Source of the DNA: Sphingobium yanoikuyae
GTDB taxonomy: Bacteria; Pseudomonadota; Alphaproteobacteria; Sphingomonadales; Sphingomonadaceae
Direction: 5' to 3'
Length of the DNA stretch: 64,000 nt
Assembly (NCBI RefSeq): GCF_013001025.1
Contig: NZ_CP053021.1
Location: forward strand, 868,001 to 932,000
The notes beneath the pieces are model-generated. The model was not told the DNA's origin. It did no database searches and saw nothing but the letters and a program-made list of their open reading frames with translations. The position numbers and the translations under genes are program-made. Of this stretch, positions 56,131-64,000 are shown piece by piece (within the stretch, counting starts at the first letter, position 1; each line of letters opens with the position of its first letter).

Positions 56131-58785
56131 ATGACCTCGACCAACGACATTCGCCGCAGCTTCCTCGATTATTTCGGGGCCAATGGCCACACCATCGTTC
56201 CGTCCGCGCCGCTGGTGCCGCACAACGACCCGACGCTGATGTTCGTGAACGCCGGCATGGTGCCGTTCAAGAATGTCTTCACCGGTCTGGAAACGCGCCC
56301 CTACAAGACCGCGACGTCGAGCCAGAAGTCGGTCCGCGCCGGCGGCAAGCATAACGATCTGGACAATGTCGGCTATACCGCGCGCCACCACACCTTCTTT
56401 GAAATGCTGGGCAATTTCAGCTTCGGCGACTATTTCAAGGAGCAGGCGATCCATCATGCCTGGACCCTGCTGACCAAGGAATGGGGCCTGCCCGCGGAAA
56501 AGCTGACGACGACCGTCTATCACACGGACGACGAGGCGTTCGACCTGTGGAAGAAGATCGCGGGCCTGCCCGATCACAAGATCATCCGCATCCCGACCAA
56601 GGATAATTTCTGGGCGATGGGCGACAGCGGCCCGTGCGGTCCCTGCTCGGAAATCTTCTACGACCATGGCGACCATATCTGGGGTGGCCCTCCGGGATCG
56701 CCGGAAGAAGATGGCGACCGTTTCGTCGAGATCTGGAATCTCGTCTTCATGCAATATGAGCAGGAAGCCAACGAGATCGTTTCGGAACTGCCCAAGCCCT
56801 CGATCGACACCGGCATGGGGCTGGAGCGCATCGCCGCGGTGATGCAGGGCGTCCATAATAATTATGACATCGACACGTTCAAGGCGCTGATCGCCGAGAG
56901 CGGGGCGCTGACCCGCACCGCGACCGATGGCGAGTTCCAGGCCAGCCACCGCGTCATCGCCGACCATCTGCGCTCGACCAGCTTCCTGATCGCCGACGGC
57001 GTGCTGCCGGCGAACGAAGGTCGTGGCTATGTGCTGCGCCGGATCATGCGCCGCGCGATGCGCCATGCGCACATCATCGGTGCCAAGGATCCGCTGATGT
57101 ATCGCCTGGTGTCGAGCCTGGTGTCGGAAATGGGCGGCGCGTATCCCGAACTGGTCCGCGCCCAGCCGCTGATTGAGGAAACGCTGCTGCGCGAGGAAAC
57201 CCGCTTCCGCAAGACGCTGGAAAACGGCCTCAAGCTGCTGGATGAGGCGACCGCCGATCTGGCCGAGGGGGCGACCCTGCCGGGCGAGACCGCGTTCAAG
57301 CTCTATGACACCTATGGCTTCCCCTATGACCTGACCGAGGATGCGCTGCGCACCCAGGGTCTGTCTGTCGACCGAGCCGGCTTCGACGCCGCCATGGCCG
57401 AGCAGAAGGCCGCGGCGCGCGCCGCCTGGAAGGGATCGGGCGAGAAGGCGTCGGACGAGATCTGGTACGACATCGCCGAAACGCTCGGCAGCACCGAGTT
57501 CATCGGCTATGCCTCGACCAAGGGCGAGGGCGAAGTGCTGGCCCTCCTCAAGGATGGCGCGCGGGTCGATACGGCGTCGGCCGGCGACAAGGTGACAATC
57601 ATCACCAACCAGACGCCCTTCTATGGCGAGAGCGGCGGCCAGAATGGCGATGCCGGCACGATCACCACGCTGGGCGGCCTGGTGGCCGAAGTTGCCGACA
57701 CATCCAAGCCGCTTGGCCGCCTGCATGCGCATCAGGCCGTGATCAGCGCGGGCAGCGTCAAGGTCGGCGACACCGTCAACCTGACGGTGGATGTCGAACG
57801 CCGCGATCGCATTCGCGCCAATCACAGCGCCACCCACCTGCTTCATGCTGCGCTGCGCAAGGAACTGGGTGGCCATGTCACCCAGAAGGGCAGCATGGTC
57901 GCGGCCGACCGCCTGCGCTTCGACTTCTCGCATCCCGAGGCGCTGACCCAGGCGCAGATCGCCAAGGTTGAGGCCGATGTGAACGCACAGATCCGTCATA
58001 ATGACGAGGTGATGACCCGGCTGATGACCCCGGACGACGCGATCGCCGCCGGCGCGATGGCGCTGTTTGGCGAGAAATATGGCGATGAGGTCCGTGTTCT
58101 CTCGATGGGCAAGGGCGACGACCATAGCTATTCGGTCGAACTGTGCGGCGGCACCCATGTTCGCGCGCTGGGCGACATTGCTCTGTTCAAGATCGTGTCG
58201 GAAAGCGCCGTGTCTTCGGGCGTGCGCCGGATCGAGGCGCTGACCGGCGAGGCGGCGCGCCTGTGGCTGGTCGAGCGTGACGAGAAGCTGCGCCAGACCG
58301 CAGTCGCGCTCAAGACCACGCCGGAAGAGGTGCCCGCGCGCATCGCCGCGCTGGTCGAGCAGAGCCGCAAGCTGGAACGGGAACTGGCCGAAGCCAAGAA
58401 GGCGCTTGCGCTGGGCGGTGGCGGTTCGGCCAAGCCGGCCGGTCCCGAGAAGGTCGGCAGCGTCGACTTCCTGGGCCAGGTGATCGACGGCCTCGACCCC
58501 AAGGAACTGCGCGGCATTGTAGACGGCAACAAGAAGACGCTCGGCAGCGGCGTGTCGGCCGTACTGGCCGTGGTCGATGGCCGCGCGACTATTGCCGTGG
58601 GCGTGACCGACGACCTGACCGGCAGCTTCAGCGCGGTCGATCTGGTCCGTGCGGGCGTCGAGGCGCTGGGCGGCAAGGGCGGCGGTGGCCGTGCCGACAT
58701 GGCCCAGGGCGGCGGCCCCGATGGCGACAAGGCGCAGGCCGCGATCGACGCGGTCAAGGCCGCACTCGCCAGCGTTCCGGCCTGA
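56131..58785 (+). CDS. alaS: Alanyl-tRNA synthetase
   Basis: 884 residues, full length. It charges tRNA-Ala. Class II core: [29 protein letters not shown] (near 74-102), motif 3 [13 protein letters not shown] and the editing-domain zinc motifs [11 protein letters not shown] and [11 protein letters not shown]. The C-terminal oligomerisation domain contains the glycine-rich [16 protein letters not shown] near 850-865. The ATG at 56131 lacks a strong ribosome site. Confidence 0.98.
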   Translation: MTSTNDIRRSFLDYFGANGHTIVPSAPLVPHNDPTLMFVNAGMVPFKNVFTGLETRPYKTATSSQKSVRAGGKHNDLDNVGYTARHHTFFEMLGNFSFGDYFKEQAIHHAWTLLTKEWGLPAEKLTTTVYHTDDEAFDLWKKIAGLPDHKIIRIPTKDNFWAMGDSGPCGPCSEIFYDHGDHIWGGPPGSPEEDGDRFVEIWNLVFMQYEQEANEIVSELPKPSIDTGMGLERIAAVMQGVHNNYDIDTFKALIAESGALTRTATDGEFQASHRVIADHLRSTSFLIADGVLPANEGRGYVLRRIMRRAMRHAHIIGAKDPLMYRLVSSLVSEMGGAYPELVRAQPLIEETLLREETRFRKTLENGLKLLDEATADLAEGATLPGETAFKLYDTYGFPYDLTEDALRTQGLSVDRAGFDAAMAEQKAAARAAWKGSGEKASDEIWYDIAETLGSTEFIGYASTKGEGEVLALLKDGARVDTASAGDKVTIITNQTPFYGESGGQNGDAGTITTLGGLVAEVADTSKPLGRLHAHQAVISAGSVKVGDTVNLTVDVERRDRIRANHSATHLLHAALRKELGGHVTQKGSMVAADRLRFDFSHPEALTQAQIAKVEADVNAQIRHNDEVMTRLMTPDDAIAAGAMALFGEKYGDEVRVLSMGKGDDHSYSVELCGGTHVRALGDIALFKIVSESAVSSGVRRIEALTGEAARLWLVERDEKLRQTAVALKTTPEEVPARIAALVEQSRKLERELAEAKKALALGGGGSAKPAGPEKVGSVDFLGQVIDGLDPKELRGIVDGNKKTLGSGVSAVLAVVDGRATIAVGVTDDLTGSFSAVDLVRAGVEALGGKGGGGRADMAQGGGPDGDKAQAAIDAVKAALASVPA

Positions 58786-58825
58786 CAAGATGGGGAGGCG
58801 CGCCGCCGGTGCGCCTTTCGTCCCT

Positions 58826-59380
58826 ATGCTGCGCCTGATCCTTGCATCCTGTCTGCTCGCCCTGCCGATGACGGCGCGGGCGGGCGAGGCGGTGACCATC
58901 ACCTCGCCCGTGCCGTTGCCGGCCGCGCATGATCGCGCGCGCCTGTTCCTGGGCGGCAGCATCGACATGGGCAAGGCGACCGACTGGCAGCGCGACATGA
59001 TCGCGGCGCTGGCCGACGAGAAGGTGACGATCCTGAACCCGCGCCGGGCCGACTGGAACCCGGCCTGGAAGCCCGAAGCCAGCGATCCCCATTTCCGCCA
59101 GCAGGTGGAGTGGGAACTGGCGGCGCTCGACAGCGCCGACATCATCATCCTCTATCTGGCGCCGGGCACGCAGAGCCCGGTAAGCCTGCTGGAAATGGGC
59201 CTGCATGCGCGCGGCGGGAAGCTCATCGTGCTGTGTCCCGACGGCTTCTGGCGCAAGGGCAATGTCGACATCACTGCCGCCCGCTATGGCGTGGAGCAAG
59301 TGTCGACGATCGAGGAACTGACGGCCGTGGTCCGTCGGCGCATCGGCGCGGTCAACACGGCGCTGTCCGCAGCCGATTGA
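58826..59380 (+). CDS. Nucleoside 2-deoxyribosyltransferase-like protein with signal peptide
   Basis: 184 residues. The core matches the small nucleoside-deoxyribosyltransferase family (PF15891-like): LFLGGSIDMGKATDWQRDM, then ILNPRRADWN and DIIILYLAPGTQSPVSLLEMGLHA, with the Glu/Asp nucleophile region in LLEMG. Unusually it starts with a clean signal peptide (LRLILASCLLALPMTARAGEA). An alternative ATG at 58790 only extends that leader. The protein is predicted periplasmic, where a nucleoside or nucleotide substrate is unexpected. Function uncertain. Confidence 0.82.
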   Translation: MLRLILASCLLALPMTARAGEAVTITSPVPLPAAHDRARLFLGGSIDMGKATDWQRDMIAALADEKVTILNPRRADWNPAWKPEASDPHFRQQVEWELAALDSADIIILYLAPGTQSPVSLLEMGLHARGGKLIVLCPDGFWRKGNVDITAARYGVEQVSTIEELTAVVRRRIGAVNTALSAAD

Positions 59381-59422
59381 CCCGCCCCTGCGCGCCTGAC
59401 AGGGTGCGGTTCAGGGGGATAT

Positions 59423-59929
59423 ATGGCCAGCATTGCAAACACATCGTCGCAGCCCAAGGGTATCGCGCCAGATCGTTTCGAGCGGTTTCTGGCGGTCGCC
59501 GCGATCATCCTGCTCGCCGTGGTGCTGACCGCGATCGGGCGGGGGCATGGGCAGTGGGGGCAGGTGCCGGGCCTCGTCTGGTTCCATCTGCTGACGATCC
59601 TGATCGCGCTGGCGCTGACGCCGGTGATGCTGTTGCGGCGGCGCGGCGACGGGCGGCATCGCTGGCTGGGCTGGGTGTGGAGCGGCGCGCTGTTCCTGAC
59701 CGCGCTCGACAGTTTCCTGCTGCACGGGCCGGGCAGCCGGTTCAGCATCATCCATATCCTGTCGATCTTCACCCTGATCCAGGTGCCGATCATCGTGCTG
59801 TCTGCGCGGCGCCATGACCTCAAGCGCCATCGCCGGTCGGTGCGCGGCATGGTGACGGGCGCGCTGCTGATCGCCGGCTTCTTCACCTTCCCGTTCGATC
59901 GGATGCTGGGCCACTGGCTGTTTGGCTGA
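59423..59929 (+). CDS. DUF2306-like small membrane protein (168 aa)
   Basis: 168 residues with four or five membrane helices. The C-terminal half, SFLLHGPGSRFSIIHILSIFTLIQVPIIVLSARRHDLKRHRRSV, matches the DUF2306 pattern, with conserved His and Arg residues at the membrane edge. Possibly heme- or quinone-binding by analogy to related cytochrome-like proteins, but unproven. Same strand as the deoxyribosyltransferase-like gene with a 42-base gap. Confidence 0.82.
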   Translation: MASIANTSSQPKGIAPDRFERFLAVAAIILLAVVLTAIGRGHGQWGQVPGLVWFHLLTILIALALTPVMLLRRRGDGRHRWLGWVWSGALFLTALDSFLLHGPGSRFSIIHILSIFTLIQVPIIVLSARRHDLKRHRRSVRGMVTGALLIAGFFTFPFDRMLGHWLFG

Positions 59930-59949
59930 GCCGGGCCTAAGAGGCTGCC

Positions 59950-60891
59950 ATGGATCTGACAGCGTTGATCGACGATATCGTGGCCGCCATGGCCAAAGAG
60001 ACGGAGCGGGGCACGGTCGCCAGCTATATCCCCGAACTGGCGAAGGTGGATGCCGGCCAGTTCGGGATCGCCATCGCCACCGCCGACGGGCGGCTGTTGA
60101 CCGGCGGCGACGCTGACATCGGCTTTTCGATCCAGTCCATTTCCAAGGTGTTCGCGCTGACGCTGGCGCTGGGCAAGGTCGGCGACCAGTTGTGGGATCG
60201 GGTCGGGCGTGAGCCGTCGGGCAATGCCTTCAACTCCATTGTTCAGCTGGAGCAGGAACATGGCATCCCGCGCAATCCCTTCATCAATGCCGGGGCGATC
60301 GTGGTCGCCGACGTCAATCTGGGCGGGCATCAGCCGCGCGTGGCGATCGGCGAGATGCTGCGCTTCGTCCGCTATCTGGCCGGCGACGACGCGATCCGCA
60401 TCAATGAGGAGGTTGCCGCGTCGGAAACGGCGACCGGCTATCGCAACATGGCGCTGGCCAATTACATGCGCGCCTTCAACAATGTCCGCCACCCGGTCGA
60501 TCTGGTGCTGGGCAGCTATTTCCATCAATGCGCGATCGAGATGAGCTGCCGGCAACTGGCGCTGGCGGGCCGTTACCTGATGCTCGACGGACGCCATCCC
60601 GAGGGCGGACGGGTCGTGTCGCCCAGCCGGGCACGGCGCATCAATGCGCTGATGCTGACCTGCGGCCATTATGATGCGTCGGGCGATTTTGCGTTCCGGG
60701 TCGGCATTCCCGGCAAGTCGGGCGTGGGCGGTGGCATATTGGCGATCGTGCCCGGCCGCGCGGCGATCGCGGTCTGGTCGCCCGGTCTTAACGCCAGTGG
60801 CAACAGCGCGCTGGGCACAAAGGGGCTGGAGATGCTGGCGCGGCGGACCGGCTGGTCGGTGTTCAGCCCGCCCGAAGTGCATCAGGGCTGA
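59950..60891 (+). CDS. glsA: Glutaminase
   Basis: 313 residues. The serine-dependent beta-lactamase-like fold uses Ser63-x-x-Lys66 (SIQSISKVF), with the catalytic Tyr and Asn regions [14 protein letters not shown] and [11 protein letters not shown] and the [15 protein letters not shown] loop near 260. It deaminates glutamine to glutamate and ammonia in the cytoplasm. The ATG at 59950 follows AAGAGGC. The downstream spacer holds GACGCGACAGT repeats. Neighbouring metabolism offers no clear link. Confidence 0.95.
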   Translation: MDLTALIDDIVAAMAKETERGTVASYIPELAKVDAGQFGIAIATADGRLLTGGDADIGFSIQSISKVFALTLALGKVGDQLWDRVGREPSGNAFNSIVQLEQEHGIPRNPFINAGAIVVADVNLGGHQPRVAIGEMLRFVRYLAGDDAIRINEEVAASETATGYRNMALANYMRAFNNVRHPVDLVLGSYFHQCAIEMSCRQLALAGRYLMLDGRHPEGGRVVSPSRARRINALMLTCGHYDASGDFAFRVGIPGKSGVGGGILAIVPGRAAIAVWSPGLNASGNSALGTKGLEMLARRTGWSVFSPPEVHQG

Positions 60892-60896
60892 CGCGG

Positions 60897-61034
60897 CGAC
60901 GCGACAGTCGAAGTTCACAGTGTCGTCAGCATGGATTTGGGCCATTTGCACCGGAAACGCGCCTGCCACGCGCCACCGACGCGACAGTGACGTAACAATC
61001 GGGTCACGGCCACGCGCCTTCGACGCGACAGTGA
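60897..61034. repeat. Three copies of CGACGCGACAGT in the glsA downstream spacer
   Basis: Exact 12-base copies at 60897-60908, 60977-60988 and 61021-61032 (the last two continue GA). Two looser GCGACAG units follow at about 61036 and 61047. They lie between glsA and the antiporter gene, on opposite strands and convergent. No palindrome within each copy. Confidence 0.6.
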
Positions 61035-61150
61035 AGCGACAGCCAGGCGACAGCGACGCAGCAGTTGCGGTCGATATGGGGCGATGTCGTGCGCGCGCTT
61101 CATCGCGGAGGATAGAACAGAGATCAGCGCAATAGGAAAGGCTGATGCCC

Positions 61151-62935
61151 TCAGGGCACTTCGTCCTGACGCAGGCGGCGCAGGCGGGGGGCGGATTGTA
61201 GCTGGGCGGCTTCCTTGATGCCGACGCGCAGATCCTCGCGCGCCTGGTGGATCGAGGCGATCACCGGCCCCATGGCGACGCCGAGGTCGACCAGCGCGGT
61301 TTCGGCCAGTTGCAGCGAGCTTTCGAGCGTTTCGGGCACGGCGTCGCTGGCCCCGGCCTTGTAGAGTTGCGCGGCATGATCGGCGTCGCGGGCGCGGGCG
61401 ATGATCGGCAGGTCAGGCACCCAGCCACGCACCCGCTTGGTGACGCGCACCGACAGGACCGGATCGTCCATCGTCAGGATGAGCGCGCGGGCATGGCCGA
61501 GGCGCAGGCGGTCGAGCATTTCCGCGCGCGCGACGTCACCGAAGAGGATCGGATAGCCCAGGCGGCGGGCCTCGGCGACGACATCGGGATCGGATTCGAC
61601 GACGATGAAGCGCTGGCCATGGGTCTTGAGCAGGTCGCAGACCATCTGGCCGACGCGGCCGAAGCCGATGACGACGGCCGCCGCCTCGGTCTGGTCCGGT
61701 TCGGTCTCGACCCGTTCCTCGCCAATGGCATTTTCCAGCCGCTGGGCGATGTCATGGCCAAAGCGCGCGAGCAGCGGCGTGATGGTGAGGCCGATGGCGG
61801 TGACGATCTGCCAGAAGGCGGCGGTGGAGGGCAGGATCAGCTTCGCCGCCGCCGCCGCCGACAGCACGATCAGCGTGGTTTCCGACGGGCTGGACATCAG
61901 CACGCCGACTTCCAGCGCGACGCCCTTGCGCACGCCCGAGAAATAGAGAAGCAGGCCGGTCACTAGCGTCTTGGCAACGACGACGCCCAGCACGGCCAGC
62001 AGCAGGCTGGGCCAGTTGGCCAGGATGACGCGCAGGTCCAGGCTCATGCCCACGGTGATGAGGAAGACGCCGAGCGCGAGGCCCTTGAACGGCGCGGTCA
62101 TCACCTCGACCTCGCCATGATAGTCGGTTTCGGCGATCAGCAGGCCGGCGAGCAGCGCGCCGACGATCGGCGACAGGCCGGCGATGGAGGTGGCGAGGCT
62201 GGAGAGGATGACGACCAGCAGGCTGGCGGCGAGGAAGACTTCCGGGCTCTTGGTGCGCGCGGCCTGACGGAAGATATGGGGCAGGAAGATGCGGCCGAAG
62301 ACCAGCATCACCGCGATGGTGAGGCCGCCCTTGAGCAGGGTGGTCGCCAGTTCGTTCCAGGCGGCGTCGGGACTCGTCGCGACCGATGGCGCCAAGGCGC
62401 CGAGCATGAAGATGATCGGCACCAGCGCCAGATCCTCGAACAGCAGCATCGAGAAGGCGGAGCGGCCTACGGCGCTCTGGGTGCCGACCATCGGCAGCAC
62501 CACGGCGGTGGAGGACAGGGCGAGGGCAAGGCCGAGGCCGATCGCGCCGGCGGTCGGCTGCCCCAATAGATAGAGGCCCATGGCAATGAGCGCGGCGCTG
62601 CCCAGCAATTCGGTCGCGCCGACGCCGAACACCTGCGCGCGCATGCTCCACAATCGCCGGAAGCTCAGTTCCAGCCCGATGGAGAAGAGCAATAATATGA
62701 CGCCCAATTCGCCAAATGGCTCAATCGCCGCCCGATTGGAGATGGTGACATGATAGAGCCAGGGATATTGGCCGACCAGCGAGCCAAGTCCTGCCGGACC
62801 GACGGCAAGTCCCACCAGGATGAAACCGATGACGGGACTGATGCGGAAGCGGGCGAAACCGGGAATGACCAGGCCCGCTGCACCCAGGATGACGAGGGAG
62901 TCGCTGAAGCTTTGCGGATTGATTGCATCGGTCAT
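61151..62935 (-). CDS. CPA2-family monovalent cation/proton antiporter with RCK domain (KefB/KefC-like)
   Basis: 594 residues. About 12 membrane helices (to about 390), with the CPA2 core SIGLELSFRRLWSM and the two-aspartate-type region FEDLALVPIIFML (near 173-185). The C-terminal RCK-N domain has the Rossmann signature VIGFGRVGQMV (near 418-428) with D at the second strand (VVESDPDVV). It exchanges K+ or Na+ for protons, gated by nucleotide binding. The KefC-type glutathione-binding features are not clear, so the precise member is uncertain. Confidence 0.93.
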   Translation of the reverse strand: MTDAINPQSFSDSLVILGAAGLVIPGFARFRISPVIGFILVGLAVGPAGLGSLVGQYPWLYHVTISNRAAIEPFGELGVILLLFSIGLELSFRRLWSMRAQVFGVGATELLGSAALIAMGLYLLGQPTAGAIGLGLALALSSTAVVLPMVGTQSAVGRSAFSMLLFEDLALVPIIFMLGALAPSVATSPDAAWNELATTLLKGGLTIAVMLVFGRIFLPHIFRQAARTKSPEVFLAASLLVVILSSLATSIAGLSPIVGALLAGLLIAETDYHGEVEVMTAPFKGLALGVFLITVGMSLDLRVILANWPSLLLAVLGVVVAKTLVTGLLLYFSGVRKGVALEVGVLMSSPSETTLIVLSAAAAAKLILPSTAAFWQIVTAIGLTITPLLARFGHDIAQRLENAIGEERVETEPDQTEAAAVVIGFGRVGQMVCDLLKTHGQRFIVVESDPDVVAEARRLGYPILFGDVARAEMLDRLRLGHARALILTMDDPVLSVRVTKRVRGWVPDLPIIARARDADHAAQLYKAGASDAVPETLESSLQLAETALVDLGVAMGPVIASIHQAREDLRVGIKEAAQLQSAPRLRRLRQDEVP

Positions 62936-63115
62936 GAGGCATCATTGCGGGTGACGCACGGAAATGCCAGCCTTTTGCCAAAAGAATTCCGGGCAAATCG
63001 CCGGCACAGGCGGGCGCAGGGCGATGTGACATTTGCGTTACCGGCCTGTAATTTTCCGGACATCCCGGTGCAAAATCGGCGGCGCTAGAAGGGCGGTCGG
63101 TTTTGCTATGGACGA

Positions 63116-63421
63116 ATGGTGATGGGAATGATGGCTGCGCCGCTTCAAGATGCGCCGATCAGTGCCGGGGATATCCTGATCTGGGCAAGGGTCGAGCAGG
63201 CCCTGGCCGGCAAGAATGCCGCGCTTGCGGCGCAGATCAATGCCCGCACATGCGGCCGCAGCATGAACCCCACCGCCGATGTCGAGATTGCGTCCGAACT
63301 GGCGCGGATGGAGGAGGGGCAACTGGTCAGGCTGTGGCTGGGCGCCGACGATCCCGAACATCCGACCCGCCGGGAAATGCTGGCGCTCGATCGCCTGGCG
63401 CTGATCAGCGCCGATTTCTGA
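63116..63421 (+). CDS. Hypothetical protein (101 aa)
   Basis: 101 residues, beginning MVMGMMAAPLQDAPISAGDILIWARVEQAL. Soluble and helical, with a DPEHPTRREMLALDRLALISADF C-terminus. Several in-frame ATGs near the start make the true N-terminus uncertain. There is no strong ribosome site. It sits between the antiporter gene and tRNA-Leu. I do not recognise a family. Coding support is the frame and composition only. Confidence 0.55.
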   Translation: MVMGMMAAPLQDAPISAGDILIWARVEQALAGKNAALAAQINARTCGRSMNPTADVEIASELARMEEGQLVRLWLGADDPEHPTRREMLALDRLALISADF

Positions 63422-63440
63422 TTGTCGAGAAAAAGCCGCC

Positions 63441-63526
63441 TGGTGCGGACGATGGGACTTGAACCCATATTCCCAGGGGGAGGCGGATTTTAAGTCCGCT
63501 GCGTCTACCGATTTCGCCACGTCCGC
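63441..63526 (-). tRNA. tRNA-Leu(TAA)
   Basis: Read leftward: GCGGACG acceptor stem, D-arm with GCGAAATCGGTAGACGC, anticodon loop CTTAAAA (anticodon TAA), a long class-II variable arm and T-arm ATGGG/CCCAT. CCA is encoded at the 3' end. Confidence 0.97.
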
Positions 63527-63573
63527 GCTGCGCCTTCCCCTGAAGGCTCAGGCGCGGCAGGTCAAGGGGCTGA

Positions 63574-63864
63574 TCAGTCGGCGGCCTTGCCGTTCAGCCG
63601 TTCGCGCATTTCCTTGCCCGGCTTGAAATAGGGCACGCGCTTGGCCGAGACCGGCACCTGTTCGCCGGTGCGGGGATTGCGGCCGGTGCGGGCATCGCGG
63701 GCGCGGGTGGTGAAGGCGCCGAAGCCGCGCAGTTCGACCCGGCCGCCACTCGACAGGCGATCGACAATCTCGCGGAAGAAAAGATCGACGATCCTTTCCA
63801 CTTCCTGCAGGCTGAGGCCCGGATTTTCTTCGCCGAGTTTCTGGATCAGTTCAGAACGGATCAT
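63574..63864 (-). CDS. ihfB: Integration host factor subunit beta
   Basis: 96 residues. [30 protein letters not shown] opening, [28 protein letters not shown] in the beta-arm region and [16 protein letters not shown], the IHF-beta C-terminus. Forms a heterodimer with IhfA that sharply bends DNA. The ATG at 63864 follows GGAGGAACT at three to nine bases; an in-frame upstream start at 63900 is not needed. A strong sigma-70-type promoter lies just upstream. Confidence 0.96.
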   Translation of the reverse strand: MIRSELIQKLGEENPGLSLQEVERIVDLFFREIVDRLSSGGRVELRGFGAFTTRARDARTGRNPRTGEQVPVSAKRVPYFKPGKEMRERLNGKAAD

Positions 63865-63899
63865 AGTTCCTCCAGCACCCCTAATTTCCCCTGCCGACA

Positions 63900-63928
63900 T
63901 TTATAAACAATTGGAAAGCTGTTGACAA
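63900..63928 (-). promoter_or_regulatory. Housekeeping promoter of ihfB
   Basis: Leftward -35 TTGTCA (63928-63923), 17-base spacer and -10 TATAAA (63905-63900), about 36 bases before the ihfB start. Good match to TTGACA-N17-TATAAT. Confidence 0.7.
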
Positions 63929-64000
63929 TCGGGGAGCAACGAAATCGTTTCGATAGGGCAAGGAAGTGGTGGAAGGGCATGAAAAAGCCCGCCGGAACAT

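Noticed and set aside
55747..59148. Long minus-strand frame (1133 codons) across alaS
   Set aside because: Complement of alaS and its neighbours; alaS has the full set of class II and editing motifs.

Overview
The window is a high-GC chromosomal segment from an alphaproteobacterium of the family Sphingomonadaceae, most likely Sphingobium or a close relative. The call rests on gene content and layout: SRP RNA directly before dnaX, lon followed by an HU gene, a UrcA-family protein, sucC joined to etfBA rather than to sucD, many TonB/porin-type envelope proteins, and several short proteins of sphingomonad type. It is not a plasmid, prophage or classical island: I see no rRNA, CRISPR array, integrase or transposase.

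Layout. 1-4.3 kb: a TauE/SafE permease fragment, a two-gene glycosyltransferase/beta-barrel pair resembling the N4-adsorption proteins NfrB/NfrA, and nhaA. 4.4-8.6 kb: small envelope proteins, then sucC-etfB-etfA ending at a strong terminator. 8.6-13.9 kb: small lipoproteins, a cold-shock protein, an HTH protein, a ParE/antitoxin module and an AT-rich two-gene operon of unknown function (the best candidate here for an undescribed system). 13.9-17 kb: uvrA. 17-19.8 kb: an autotransporter-like protein with a stalk of 38 in-register 11-residue repeats. 19.9-26.8 kb: a frameshifted phosphotransferase, UrcA protein, phosphate-type porin, a LytS/LytTR two-component pair and small conserved proteins. 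26.8-28 kb: a lower-GC orphan gene bracketed by two palindromic repeats. 28-38.5 kb: hydrolase, two cysteine desulfurases plus a ferredoxin, a class A beta-lactamase, SRP RNA, dnaX-ybaB, lon, hup, rlpA and tRNA-His. 38.6-51.8 kb: a TonB receptor, hisI, peptidase M20, YitT, an Asp/Asn hydroxylase-like protein, two exporters, an L,D-transpeptidase, maeB and a LysR regulator. 51.9-64 kb: glcB, GST, a Tat-exported M24 peptidase, alaS, an exported deoxyribosyltransferase-like protein, glutaminase, a CPA2 antiporter, tRNA-Leu and ihfB.

How the genes fit together. Central carbon and energy genes (sucC, etfBA, glcB, maeB) sit among housekeeping information genes (uvrA, dnaX, lon, alaS, hup, ihfB, SRP RNA). 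The glcB-LysR-maeB cluster could route glyoxylate through malate to pyruvate. The envelope set (autotransporter, porin, TonB receptor, RlpA, YkuD, lipoproteins) is large, as usual for oligotrophic sphingomonads. Accessory material is limited to the TA/two-gene operon block, the 27-kb cassette and scattered palindromic elements.

All calls come from reading sequence and translations by eye. Family names are from recognisable motifs and length; no database search was run.
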